Source: Tamlana carrageenivorans
GTDB lineage: Bacteria > Bacteroidota > Bacteroidia > Flavobacteriales > Flavobacteriaceae
Direction: 5' to 3'
DNA: 64,000 bases
Assembly: GCF_002893765.1 (NCBI RefSeq)
Contig: NZ_CP025938.1
Coordinates: 3,863,501-3,927,500 of the forward strand
In this document: positions 1 to 8,783 of the stretch, piece by piece
How positions within the stretch are numbered: the stretch's first letter is position 1
Layout: every line of letters starts with the position of its first letter
The notes under the pieces: model-generated
What the model was told of the DNA's origin: nothing
The model's database searches: none
What the model saw: only the letters and a program-made list of their open reading frames with translations
Program-made: the position numbers and the translations under genes

Positions 1-19
1 ATTAAATTATTGTTTGAGT

Positions 20-895
20 TTAAGCTTCAACACGTTGTACTACGATACTATTTTCCTCCCGAATGCCATTCCATTCAATGGTCTTATTAGCATCAATATG
101 TCGTAAAGCACGCCACCATCGTGGCTTAAAATAAAAGATCCAAGCCGAGGCCCCACCTTCATTATCTGTAATTTCAATTTTACGTTCGGGGTGCAAAGCG
201 TTATAATCGTCAACAAAAAAATAAAACAACTTACCAAACTCCATCTGCTCTGGTGCTTTTACTTTAAAACGACTTAATTCTTTATCTCCGCTTTTCTTTT
301 TAAATTCTAAGGATATCACCAGGGGGTTACTCAGCTCCGATGCTGTAGGCTCTTTAATTTCTTGACGTATTGGGAATAACCATTTTTTATAAACCTGAAC
401 CGGAATAGCCATGGCATATTCGAACGTTTTTAGAACCAAAAACGGCGTGATAAAAACAAGTCCTGCTGTCATGTAAATACTAACAAATTCTGGTCTAAAC
501 CGACTAACAACCTGAATAAAAACGAATAAGGCTACACCTAGGAAAACGAGAGTCAGCATAAACTCATTTAAAAACTCGAGCTTTTGTCCAATCACGGCTT
601 TAAAGGTGTTACGCATGGTAAACACATGAATGATACCTAAAATAAAAAAGATAAGCTCGATAGCCATAAAAGCCTGGGTAGGCGAATTATTTAAAACTTT
701 ATCGTAAGCTAAAAATCCTGTAAGTGCAAAAAGAAGCGCTAAAACTACCGCATAAATTAATGCTTTGAGTTTGTTCTTAGAGAAAATAGTTCTCACTTTT
801 TTAACCAAAACCATAAGTACAGAACTTATTAAAAGCAATATTAAACTAATCTTAAAAACATCACTGTGAGCGAAACTTGTCATCATAATTATCAT
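20..895 (-). CDS. tssN: TssN-like type VI secretion membrane protein
   Basis: This 291-residue protein has about five hydrophobic segments in its first 160 residues (roughly 14-32, 45-65, 76-95, 110-130 and 138-158). A soluble C-terminal half follows, rich in aromatic and charged residues (FYFKPRWWRALRHID near residues 254-268). That layout and its partner gene resemble TssN, a component found only in the Bacteroidota subtype of the type VI secretion system, which sits in the inner membrane. The stop codon lies 20 bases from the window edge, so the rest of the locus is probably outside. It is 2 bases downstream of the TssG-like gene on the same strand, consistent with one operon. The start could be the first Met or Met5; the sequence does not decide. 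The family call is from memory of the family, not a search. Confidence 0.7.
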   Translation of the reverse strand: MIIMMTSFAHSDVFKISLILLLISSVLMVLVKKVRTIFSKNKLKALIYAVVLALLFALTGFLAYDKVLNNSPTQAFMAIELIFFILGIIHVFTMRNTFKAVIGQKLEFLNEFMLTLVFLGVALFVFIQVVSRFRPEFVSIYMTAGLVFITPFLVLKTFEYAMAIPVQVYKKWLFPIRQEIKEPTASELSNPLVISLEFKKKSGDKELSRFKVKAPEQMEFGKLFYFFVDDYNALHPERKIEITDNEGGASAWIFYFKPRWWRALRHIDANKTIEWNGIREENSIVVQRVEA

Positions 896-897
896 TT

Positions 898-1812
898 TTA
901 AACTCTGGTAGCCATCCCCAAATATGCATCATATGCGCTTCCCAGAATAAAGTCATCGGCTTCTTTAACCTGAATTTCAGTTTTAATATGGTACTCAAAA
1001 GGGATAAAAAACTTGTAAAACACTTGCAGAAAACGCCTAAAACCTTGACTTCCTAAAATTGGAGCAAGATCACTATTAGATTGAGGTTGTACCTTAATGT
1101 GTAAAGTAGGTTGTTGGATGGTTAAATTATCTTCTTGTAAGACAAAATTAATGCCTAATTTACTTTCTGAAGGTTGATCAATACGCAACTCAAGGGATTC
1201 AAAGCCTTTTTTATAATTAATATCAACAGCTAAAATTTTCTTTAAGCTAAGAAAAGTGAGCTCTAAATTTCCTGAAATCTGATGGGTGTACGGCAGTAAT
1301 CGTAGTAATTTAACCGCTAAATCTTTGGGTATAGATGGATCAATTTTCCAAAAATTCAACAAAAATGGGTCCTTTAAATTACTAAAATCACGTATGGTTT
1401 TGTCTTGTTTTTGCTCTGCCTCAACACGACTCCTAAAAAAAGCATCTTCCAGCGGAGCAAACAAAGACCGTGCTTGCCGCTCTTCCTCCTTTTGAAGCTT
1501 ATTTAGCTCCTTATAGGACGACGTTTTGCCCTTTGATTCCACACTGTGAAACACGCCTTCAGGCAGTAAATCATAAATCCCATGTCGAGACAAATCCAGC
1601 TTCAATAACTCTTGATCTCCTCCATGACTATCGATTGATACATTTATGATGTCATTTCGGTAAGACCGATTAAAATCACTCTGGTTTGAAACCAAAATGT
1701 GATCTGATGTGACGGTAATTTTATCTTCAATTTCAGCAACCAACACTTCCGCTTTTACATTGTAGTGAATATCTTTGAGTTCGTTATGTATGGCTTGTAG
1801 GTCCTTTTTCAT
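898..1812 (-). CDS. Putative type VI secretion baseplate protein, TssG-like
   Basis: A 304-residue soluble protein without signal peptide or membrane segment. Near residues 73-88 it has a block reading LSRHGIYDLLPEGVFH, a pattern I associate with Bacteroidota baseplate proteins of the TssF/TssG type. A charged, probably helical stretch with many Lys and Glu follows (about 100-135). Length fits TssG (about 300) better than TssF (about 600). The gene is immediately upstream of tssN on the same strand, which supports a secretion-system role as a cytoplasmic baseplate wedge component. What is seen is the length, motif and neighbour; the TssG assignment is inference. It could be another small subunit of the same machine. 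Confidence 0.5.
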   Translation of the reverse strand: MKKDLQAIHNELKDIHYNVKAEVLVAEIEDKITVTSDHILVSNQSDFNRSYRNDIINVSIDSHGGDQELLKLDLSRHGIYDLLPEGVFHSVESKGKTSSYKELNKLQKEEERQARSLFAPLEDAFFRSRVEAEQKQDKTIRDFSNLKDPFLLNFWKIDPSIPKDLAVKLLRLLPYTHQISGNLELTFLSLKKILAVDINYKKGFESLELRIDQPSESKLGINFVLQEDNLTIQQPTLHIKVQPQSNSDLAPILGSQGFRRFLQVFYKFFIPFEYHIKTEIQVKEADDFILGSAYDAYLGMATRV

Positions 1813-1839
1813 GACATGACATTTCGTTAACGCGCTCAG

Positions 1840-2436
1840 CTATTGCAAATCATTTCGTTTACCCCCGGCTACATAACGTTTCTCCCAAAACGGCTCGGTA
1901 ATGTCACAAATTTTAACTCCTGCAATACCACTTTTACCCTTATAGGATGTCGCGTTAACAAACTTATTATTCATCAAGTAGACACCCACGTGACTTATCG
2001 TTTGTTCGCCTTCTCTATTGAAAAACAACAAATCGCCTTCTTCTAAAAACTCTTTACCTCTAAATTTGCTAATGTATTCAGATTCAAATTGCTTATGTGC
2101 CGTGCGCTCGATATACTTTTCAAAAACAACCATATACAAAAGCTGTGAGAATGACGAGCAATCAATGCCATCTTTAGTTTCGCCTCCAAGAAGATATTTG
2201 GTATCCTTCCACTCATCAATAAATTGGTATAATTTTACATTTTGCAATGAATCGGGAACTGTATTGAGAATTTTGGCATATTCAATTTGAACAGGCAAGA
2301 AGGTCTTTTCTGGAATAATAGGTTTGTAAGTCACCACAATATCATCATTATTATTTGTGGTTTTGGAACTCTTACAGCTTAATGGAAGGTATAAAAACAA
2401 AATACCAACAATTAATTTAGCACATATTCTTATCAT
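1840..2436 (-). CDS. NlpC/P60 family peptidoglycan hydrolase lipoprotein
   Basis: A 198-residue protein with a short hydrophobic leader ending in a lipobox (PLSC, Cys21), so it is probably an exported lipoprotein. The NlpC/P60 cysteine peptidase core follows: DGIDCSSF supplies the catalytic Cys93, ISHVGVY supplies His149, and GDLLFF is the strand typical of the fold. Such enzymes cut the D-Glu-diamino acid bond in peptidoglycan stem peptides. It lies 27 bases upstream of the TssG-like gene, same strand, and is the first gene of the visible cluster. It might open the wall for the secretion machine or be an unrelated cell-wall remodelling enzyme that happens to be adjacent. Confidence 0.8.
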   Translation of the reverse strand: MIRICAKLIVGILFLYLPLSCKSSKTTNNNDDIVVTYKPIIPEKTFLPVQIEYAKILNTVPDSLQNVKLYQFIDEWKDTKYLLGGETKDGIDCSSFSQLLYMVVFEKYIERTAHKQFESEYISKFRGKEFLEEGDLLFFNREGEQTISHVGVYLMNNKFVNATSYKGKSGIAGVKICDITEPFWEKRYVAGGKRNDLQ

Positions 2437-2778
2437 CTATATTATTGTAAACATCATGTATTTAAACTTATCAAAATCAATAAATACTAAATTTTACAAT
2501 GTATTTCGTATGATTTAATTAAGTTTTTTCTTACTAATTTTGCCAAATCTACAATATTTTAATAAATCAACCTTAATTTTTTGTAGTAATTTTTCTATAA
2601 AAAATATACTTAAAAGTATTTTTTTTAACACTAAATCATAAAAAAAGCAAGCCATAGAAAGCTTGCTTTTTTATGAGCCTACAAAAGGTATCAACAAAAC
2701 CATTAATAGATCTCAGAAAGGAACGATTAAACATTATTTAAAAAGACCATACTTTATTATCATTAACCAAACTTTATA
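2437..2778. other. Intergenic stretch between pectin locus and secretion cluster
   Basis: A very AT-rich 342-base gap between the 3' end of the last pectin gene and the start of the NlpC/P60 gene. I see no open frame of note. It contains one strong hairpin terminator (listed separately) and must hold the promoter of the NlpC/P60 gene in about 2440-2640, but no clear TTG / TAnnTTTG pair on the minus strand stood out. Confidence 0.6.
2641..2672. terminator. Bidirectional hairpin terminator
   Basis: Perfect 12-base inverted repeat (AAAAAAGCAAGC, 8-base loop, GCTTGCTTTTTT). The A run on one side and T run on the other make a Rho-independent terminator on both strands. On the minus strand it lies about 105 bases after the stop of the CE8-PL1 gene and closes the pectin operon before the secretion cluster. 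Confidence 0.85.
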
Positions 2779-5700
2779 CTAATTTTTAATTATTCTTTGC
2801 GAAATTTGCTTTTGATCGGTAGTTAAAATGACTAAATACAAACCTGAGTTAAACTCTGAAAAATTGATCTCTAATTTTTTGATAAAATTTTTATTCTCAA
2901 ATACTTTCTGTCCCATAATATTATAGATTGAAACCGATCCAGATTGGGCTTCTACATTAAGAATGCCTGCTACAGGGTTGGGATAAAATTTCGGTTGAAT
3001 CGTTTCATTCTCATCCAAATCATCCATTTGACTTTGAGCCTTAGATCCAGAAGAACTGTTTTTATATGCAGAAGATAGGTTTGTACAAATCGTGGCTTGA
3101 GGGTTATAACCTTCAACTTCCATTTTGTCAATATTTGCTAATCCCGACTCGGTTAAAGCTTCTAGCCTAATAGTATGAACACCAGCTGAAAAAGGCACTG
3201 AAACAGTAGCGCTTGAATTCTCAGCCCAACTTGTCCACGAATCTGTTACACTAAAATCTGTGGTCTCTACAATATTACCATCTACCATAACTTGAGCCCC
3301 TCTACTTGCATCACTTCCATTAGCATATCTCCAACGTAAAATATATTCCCCTGCATTTGGAGTTGTTATTAACCACTCAATACCAGCCCCTATTTCATTC
3401 GTTGAATTCATAAAACCATCTCCTTGAAAACCGATATGATTACTATCAATTGTGCCTTCTACAAAACAAAAACCTGTGGTATTTTCGTTTATTGATATTT
3501 CTGAAACTGGCTCTAAAACATTAATAATAAAGTCTTCAGTACTTTGAGTACCGCAATCATTGGTATAAACCGCTGTGTAAGTTCCCGATTGAGAAACCTG
3601 TAAATTATTAAGATTAATTTCTCGTGTATTGGCCGAATACCCATTTGGTCCATTCCAAATCCATGTACCTCCCGAAGTAGGGTGTGGTCCAAATTTAACC
3701 GCACTTCCTTCATTTACAGTTGCCACATTTACTTGTTGCCAGGCTTCTCCATCAATTTGAGTATAACCTTCTAGAACTGTTGCTATACAAGAAGATCCAT
3801 CTGAGGGATCGGTATAATTAGGGGCGCCATTTTGATTTTGACTTTCTGTAATTGAAGCAACCATGTTATTTAAATAAACCTCCACATTAGTGTAAATGGC
3901 ACTTAAAGTGTAGGCAGAACCATCTGAAGCATTATTACTATCTAATCCATTGGCAGCCTCCCAAACGTTTGGCATCCCATCACCATCAGAATCCTCGGGG
4001 GCTGAATTAGAGTTGTAATTAGGCCATCCGCCAACATCAGATTGCGTATCAATAATTCCATTTGTACTTCCATTAGACCATTCATAAGTATACGTCCCAG
4101 AATTAGTTTCATTCACAATTCTAGCATCTACAGCATCACGTTTAAAACTAGCTCCTGTATGTGCAAGCACTTTGCTAAAAGCTGAAACTGCCGAATGTGT
4201 GGTAATATCTCCCGAATCAAATGAGGTTAGTGACTTTAACTCGTTCTTGTTTTTAGTGGATGGGTTGGGGTGAATCCCTTCCCAGTTGTCGGATGTCACA
4301 GAAGAACTCCCACACATGTAATTTCCATTTACATAAAACATGCCCCAAACCCCTGCAGCCTGACTATTTGTACCGCCATCGGCGTTTGGTGAAAAAATTC
4401 GTTTATTCACATTAGACTTGGTTGCTGGTCCTGGCTTATAGTAATTGTTCACAAAATTATAAGAACCGCCTTCGCCAGCATAACCGCTATTTGACCCCCA
4501 GTTATATATAACATTATTTCTAAAATCAACAAGTTCTAAATTTGGTTGATTTGAATATCGACTCCCATTCATTCGTGGGTTTCTACTATCGTGATGTGCT
4601 ATTAAATTATGATGAAAACTTGCTTTTTTACCACCCCAAATACCTCCGTAGCCATGATTGCCTTTATTATGAACAGAATTTCTTAAACTTTCAGAAAGTA
4701 TACACCAGTGCATAGTAAAATTTGTATTATCATAAAACGAAGAACACTCGTCGGTACTCCAGCTCAATGAGCAATGATCTATAATAATATTTTTGTTATT
4801 TCTACCCCAAAGTGCATCATTAGTTGTTTGTGATTCATCCCCCATTCGACTTCTAATATATCTCATAATGACATTATCTGCGCTTATCATAAAGGAATAA
4901 TTTTTAAGACAAATTCCATCACCTGGAGCCGATTGTCCTGCAATGGTTATATCGTTATTGTTTATTCTTAAATCGGAATTTAAAGCTATAATACCAGAAA
5001 CTTTAAACATGACAATTCTTGGTCCAGATGCTTCAATTGCGGCACGTAAACTCCCTGATCCAGAATCATTCAAATTGGTTACGTAAATAACTTGACCACC
5101 TCTACCACCAGTGGTAAATCGCCCGAAACCTTCTGCTCCTGGAAAAGCTGGTGCTTGGATATTAACGTTATCATTTACGGTAAACCTTCCTGATTTTACA
5201 GCATTAGGTGAGCCGCCTTGAGTAGTAATAGTATAATTAAAAACACCACTTTGTGTTGGTGATCCGCTAAAGGATACCTCTTGATTTGAATTATCGACAT
5301 CTACTTGAATCCCTGTTGGCAAGCCAGTAACACTAACTGTTGTAGCATTTTCCCAATTATAATAAAAATTAGTAATACTTTCATTTATGCTTATCGTTTG
5401 ACTTGATGATCCTGCACCATGCTTAATTAGTTCTGCTGGTGCTTGCAACTCTGTAAAATGAAAATGATTTATATTAAATAAGTAACCGCTACCACCTTCA
5501 AAAACGAGGTATACATCATGTACTCCTGTTATTAGGTTAACATTTGTTGAAAAATTAGCATAAGTTTGCCAGCCTCCAGTATTCGATATGCTTAGAGCTC
5601 CTATAACCGTACCAGAAGTAGGATTATCTATTACCACCTTAATGTTACCAGAGTTAGTGGTCGCAGCTCTTGCATTAAAAAGGGCAGCGCCATTTCCAAA

Positions 5701-6834
5701 ATCAACATTAGAAAAACCCAACCAATCTCCTGTTTGAATAAACCCAACATTTTCTCCGCCTTCACCCGAATTTTCGGTTGCAATACCATACTGAGAGCTG
5801 AAACTCTCTGCTTCAATAGTATTATAAGCGCTCCTAGAAGGAACAGTGGCTGCTGGATTCCAATTATCTTGACCAGCCAAGACAATTTCTGATTCATACT
5901 GTGCCGCTTCGTTTTGTCCGTTTATAGATCTCAACCCAGCCCAATTGGCTCTACCACTCATATTTGCTCCAGGCCCTGTATTCATCCATTCGTATAGATG
6001 AAGTTCTGTACTGGTATCGGCATAAGTCATATTCCATTTATCCCCCCAGCCTAAAGGATCTATTTGAGAAGGCATATTACAATACAACCAGGCTACTTTA
6101 GGATATTCGTGCCAAGGTCGTCCAAATTTAATTAAAGCACCATCATCTCCATTTCTCGGACTATTATTTTGATATGTTAAGTTACACTTATAAAAAACGA
6201 AACCATAATCTTGGTTAATGGTAGAAGAAGGTGCTGTTATCCATGCACCACCATAACTTCGTATTTCACATTCATTAAAATAACCGATACCTCGACCATA
6301 AATATAATCTGTACGACCTAGAATCATACATGATTCAAAATACGCACGTGACGTTTCTGCCATCCAAAAGTATATAGTATCTTGATATCCCGTAATATCA
6401 CAATTAACGAAAACATTACGATCGGCTTGTAACGTTAATGCCTGCGCTTGCCCTACAGGGCCTGCAGTATTGGCTATGGTTAAATTTTCAGCTCTAAAAT
6501 CATTCGCTTTAATGGTTAATGTAGCGGCAGTGCGAACTAAATCACTATTACTGGCCCAAAGTGCTACTTTATGGTCTGGACACATGCCATCGCCACCATC
6601 ATTACAATTATAAGTATCGTAAGAAATTATAGTTTGCGACCTGCTCTCACCGATTAAAGTGATGTTAGTTTTGTTTGCTGGAACAATTAATTTTTCATTA
6701 TTATAATGACCATTTTTTAAATATATGGTTGTTGGTGTTCCTGCAGGAACAGCATTTATCGCGGCTTGGATTGAAGTATAATCTCCCGTTCCGTTAAGGT
6801 CAACAACAATATCTGGGGTAAAGTTCTGAGACAT
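2779..6834 (-). CDS. Giant pectin methylesterase (CE8)-CBM6-pectate lyase (PL1) with T9SS sorting domain; signal peptide broken
   Basis: The open part encodes 1351 residues. Domain order: CE8 pectin methylesterase (about 5-330; QDTIYFW, RTDYIYG and GRPW are the CE8 active-site blocks), CBM6-like module (about 335-457), Ig-like linker, PL1 pectate lyase (about 565-950; GAEGFGRFTTGGRGG, DHCSLSWSTDE, HHDSRNPRM), a thrombospondin-type calcium repeat (DSDGDGMPN), an Ig-like domain, a second carbohydrate-binding module, and a type A T9SS sorting domain at the C-terminus (YPNPVAG ... GLYLV). It would de-esterify and then cleave homogalacturonan outside the cell. The ATG at 6834 is not the ancestral start. 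The true start is at 6894, and an in-frame TAG at 6850-6852 interrupts the signal peptide, so the protein made from 6834 should stay in the cytoplasm. Everything downstream is open. Confidence 0.88.
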   Translation of the reverse strand: MSQNFTPDIVVDLNGTGDYTSIQAAINAVPAGTPTTIYLKNGHYNNEKLIVPANKTNITLIGESRSQTIISYDTYNCNDGGDGMCPDHKVALWASNSDLVRTAATLTIKANDFRAENLTIANTAGPVGQAQALTLQADRNVFVNCDITGYQDTIYFWMAETSRAYFESCMILGRTDYIYGRGIGYFNECEIRSYGGAWITAPSSTINQDYGFVFYKCNLTYQNNSPRNGDDGALIKFGRPWHEYPKVAWLYCNMPSQIDPLGWGDKWNMTYADTSTELHLYEWMNTGPGANMSGRANWAGLRSINGQNEAAQYESEIVLAGQDNWNPAATVPSRSAYNTIEAESFSSQYGIATENSGEGGENVGFIQTGDWLGFSNVDFGNGAALFNARAATTNSGNIKVVIDNPTSGTVIGALSISNTGGWQTYANFSTNVNLITGVHDVYLVFEGGSGYLFNINHFHFTELQAPAELIKHGAGSSSQTISINESITNFYYNWENATTVSVTGLPTGIQVDVDNSNQEVSFSGSPTQSGVFNYTITTQGGSPNAVKSGRFTVNDNVNIQAPAFPGAEGFGRFTTGGRGGQVIYVTNLNDSGSGSLRAAIEASGPRIVMFKVSGIIALNSDLRINNNDITIAGQSAPGDGICLKNYSFMISADNVIMRYIRSRMGDESQTTNDALWGRNNKNIIIDHCSLSWSTDECSSFYDNTNFTMHWCILSESLRNSVHNKGNHGYGGIWGGKKASFHHNLIAHHDSRNPRMNGSRYSNQPNLELVDFRNNVIYNWGSNSGYAGEGGSYNFVNNYYKPGPATKSNVNKRIFSPNADGGTNSQAAGVWGMFYVNGNYMCGSSSVTSDNWEGIHPNPSTKNKNELKSLTSFDSGDITTHSAVSAFSKVLAHTGASFKRDAVDARIVNETNSGTYTYEWSNGSTNGIIDTQSDVGGWPNYNSNSAPEDSDGDGMPNVWEAANGLDSNNASDGSAYTLSAIYTNVEVYLNNMVASITESQNQNGAPNYTDPSDGSSCIATVLEGYTQIDGEAWQQVNVATVNEGSAVKFGPHPTSGGTWIWNGPNGYSANTREINLNNLQVSQSGTYTAVYTNDCGTQSTEDFIINVLEPVSEISINENTTGFCFVEGTIDSNHIGFQGDGFMNSTNEIGAGIEWLITTPNAGEYILRWRYANGSDASRGAQVMVDGNIVETTDFSVTDSWTSWAENSSATVSVPFSAGVHTIRLEALTESGLANIDKMEVEGYNPQATICTNLSSAYKNSSSGSKAQSQMDDLDENETIQPKFYPNPVAGILNVEAQSGSVSIYNIMGQKVFENKNFIKKLEINFSEFNSGLYLVILTTDQKQISQRIIKN

Positions 6835-6894
6835 GCCCTGATAACTAGACTATAACCCTAGAATAAAAAGGATTAATACGTTTAAATTTTTCAT
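6835..6894 (-). pseudogene. Relic signal peptide of the CE8-PL1 gene, interrupted by TAG
   Basis: Reading in frame with the CE8-PL1 protein from an ATG at 6892-6894 gives MKNLNVLILFILGL, then TAG (6850-6852), then SSYQG and the Met currently taken as start. The intact paralogue starting at 11516 reads MKHLNFYLFFIVGLLWSSLG in the same place, so the stop lines up with the Trp. One change, TGG to TAG, explains it. The hydrophobic core is intact, which shows this was a functional Sec leader until recently. Confidence 0.88.
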
Positions 6895-7082
6895 AAGATG
6901 TTTAATTTAACTATCATTAATTATTTGTTTACACTGTATTAATCCCTGATTCAATTTGGTTTAAAAATAAGGTTAATACATACTATTTCTCATTTTTGAT
7001 TTACACAAAATGGTTGATGTAATATTCTTGTTTTTAGAATAAGTTTAATTTGTTTTTAGACAATCGTATAAAATACCAACAA

Positions 7083-7472
7083 TTATGGCACAAAAAACTT
7101 AATTGATTTCACTCCTAATTTTGATTCAATTCTTCCTATATAAATTCCTGTAGTATTTGGTGCTTTTACCATTAAAGTACTTGAAACATTTTGAGATTTA
7201 TGCATAACTCTGCCTGTTAAATCATAAATAGTTACAAGGCTATTTATAGGTAGGTTTTTTATATTAATTAAATCATCTTTAAGAACCCATTGTATTTTGT
7301 TAGAATCTAAATCATCAATAGAAAGCGAAAGCGGAGTTGCAACTCCGTGTATATTGACATCAGCAAGACAAATTGTCTTTCCCGTAGCTTCTCCACTATA
7401 CCAAGGGTAAACACGTAATTTAAGAGTTTCACCATAAGATCTGCGTGTACATACCAACAAAAGATTGATCAA
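7083..7472 (-). pseudogene. Detached C-terminal part of the CE12 esterase, with T9SS sorting domain
   Basis: This frame overlaps the 3' end of the CE12 gene in a different phase. It continues its protein: after RRSYGETLKLRVYPWYSG it runs into IDDLDSNKIQWVL and a type A T9SS sorting domain (VTIYDLTGRVMHKS ... GIYIGRIES) ending in KFFVP. It has no promoter, leader or plausible start of its own. It is the original C-terminus, separated by a one-base insertion (or two-base loss) near 7435-7450. Confidence 0.85.
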
Positions 7473-8685
7473 GAGCTAAAGCTGGACCATCAAGAACATA
7501 ACTTTTATCAGTCGATAATTCCCACAAAAGATTAACCTCTGTTCCACCTGTTAATTCAATAAAATTTGATTTAAGTGGAATTTCCTTTGTTATTATACCA
7601 TTAGTTGCTGTAAGCGTTCCGTTTTTGCTTCCACCGGTGGATTGTGAAACTGAAACATAGAATTTTTTAAACTCCAGATTTCCATTAGAATAATTCAAAG
7701 TTATACTTGAAGAAAATGAATCAGATTTACTAGGTGCAATTAAGAAACCATCGCTAACTGAAAGTGTAAAATCTCCATCGGAAGGATCTAAATCAAATCC
7801 TGTTATAGTAACTTCCTTAGTCAAAGTTTGTCCAGAATACGCATCTCCAAAGTCACATATGGTAGGATTAATGAGTAAGTCTGTTGCCGTATTAATATAT
7901 GACGCTAAAATATTTTGGTTGGTCATGTCTTGAGCACATAATCGAGCTATTAATGTAGCGCCAAGAGCTGAAGGGTGGGTGGAATCAGAAGACACAAAAA
8001 GTTGTGTTGTACTAGCGGCATCTCCATAAGATTCTAGCAACCCCTTTGTTAAGGTTGTTAAATCGATAAGTTGAACATTTTTTGCAACAGCCACTTCCTT
8101 CATAGCAAAGCTATAATCATAAGAATGATCGGATTCTGGCATACTAAAGTTTTCACCCAAATCATGTCGCCCCTTTCTGGTAATGGTTCCACCGCTAAAA
8201 TATTTTCTACAAATGGCTGTAGCTAAAATAGGAGTGGCTCCTAAGGCTCGGGTCTCATCGATATATTTTATAAGATATTCTTTGTAAGTACCTTGAGCTG
8301 AAGTTCCTCTATAATCTGTTCCGTTTAATGGGTTGTTAGGATCAGTTCCCCCGTCTAAACCACCATTTTTCTCATCGTTATGGGCAAATTGAATAATCAC
8401 GTAATCGCCTGAACTAATCTGTTTTTTTACAGTTGTCCAATAAGGGGCTTCCAAGTAAAAACTTTTACTACTTGATCCACTTTTCGCACGATTATTAACC
8501 ACTACATCAGAAGTAAAAAATTGCTGAAACATCATCCCCCAACCTCTTATATCAGAAGTGTTCTCATCATAATTGGCCATGGTAGAATCGCCAATCGTAT
8601 GTAATGTAATTTGAGCCGTTGCACCATGTATATTACAAAAAGCAACAAAAGCACCAATAAGCATTTTGTAAGCTAACTTTCTCAT
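7429..8685 (-). CDS. Rhamnogalacturonan acetylesterase-like SGNH esterase (CE12), frameshifted near its end
   Basis: A 418-residue secreted SGNH hydrolase with a signal peptide (about residues 1-25, ending ATAQ). The blocks are visible in order: GDSTMAN (nucleophile Ser), GWG, NRAKSG (oxyanion Gly/Asn), AHND and SDSTHPS (catalytic Asp and His). These fit CE12 enzymes that remove acetyl groups from rhamnogalacturonan or pectin. The catalytic domain occupies about 25-280, and a beta-rich domain of the choice-of-anchor type follows. The frame then stops after VGMYTQILW, while the natural continuation, including the T9SS sorting domain, lies in the +1 frame at 7083-7472. The protein should still reach the periplasm but would lack its outer-membrane export and anchoring signal. 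A 98-base gap separates it from the CE8 gene upstream. Confidence 0.85.
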   Translation of the reverse strand: MRKLAYKMLIGAFVAFCNIHGATAQITLHTIGDSTMANYDENTSDIRGWGMMFQQFFTSDVVVNNRAKSGSSSKSFYLEAPYWTTVKKQISSGDYVIIQFAHNDEKNGGLDGGTDPNNPLNGTDYRGTSAQGTYKEYLIKYIDETRALGATPILATAICRKYFSGGTITRKGRHDLGENFSMPESDHSYDYSFAMKEVAVAKNVQLIDLTTLTKGLLESYGDAASTTQLFVSSDSTHPSALGATLIARLCAQDMTNQNILASYINTATDLLINPTICDFGDAYSGQTLTKEVTITGFDLDPSDGDFTLSVSDGFLIAPSKSDSFSSSITLNYSNGNLEFKKFYVSVSQSTGGSKNGTLTATNGIITKEIPLKSNFIELTGGTEVNLLWELSTDKSYVLDGPALALDQSFVGMYTQILW

Positions 8686-8783
8686 TTTTATTTAGTTTAG
8701 TTTATTTAGGCAGGAAAATCCTGAGCACATCCGAAGACTTGCCCAGGATTAATTAAGCCAAAGGAAACGTGGTTAGTATCTCC

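Noticed and set aside
20..2436. A novel three-gene system at the window edge
   Set aside because: The first gene matches TssN and the second looks like a baseplate protein, so a known type VI secretion locus cut by the window edge explains it.
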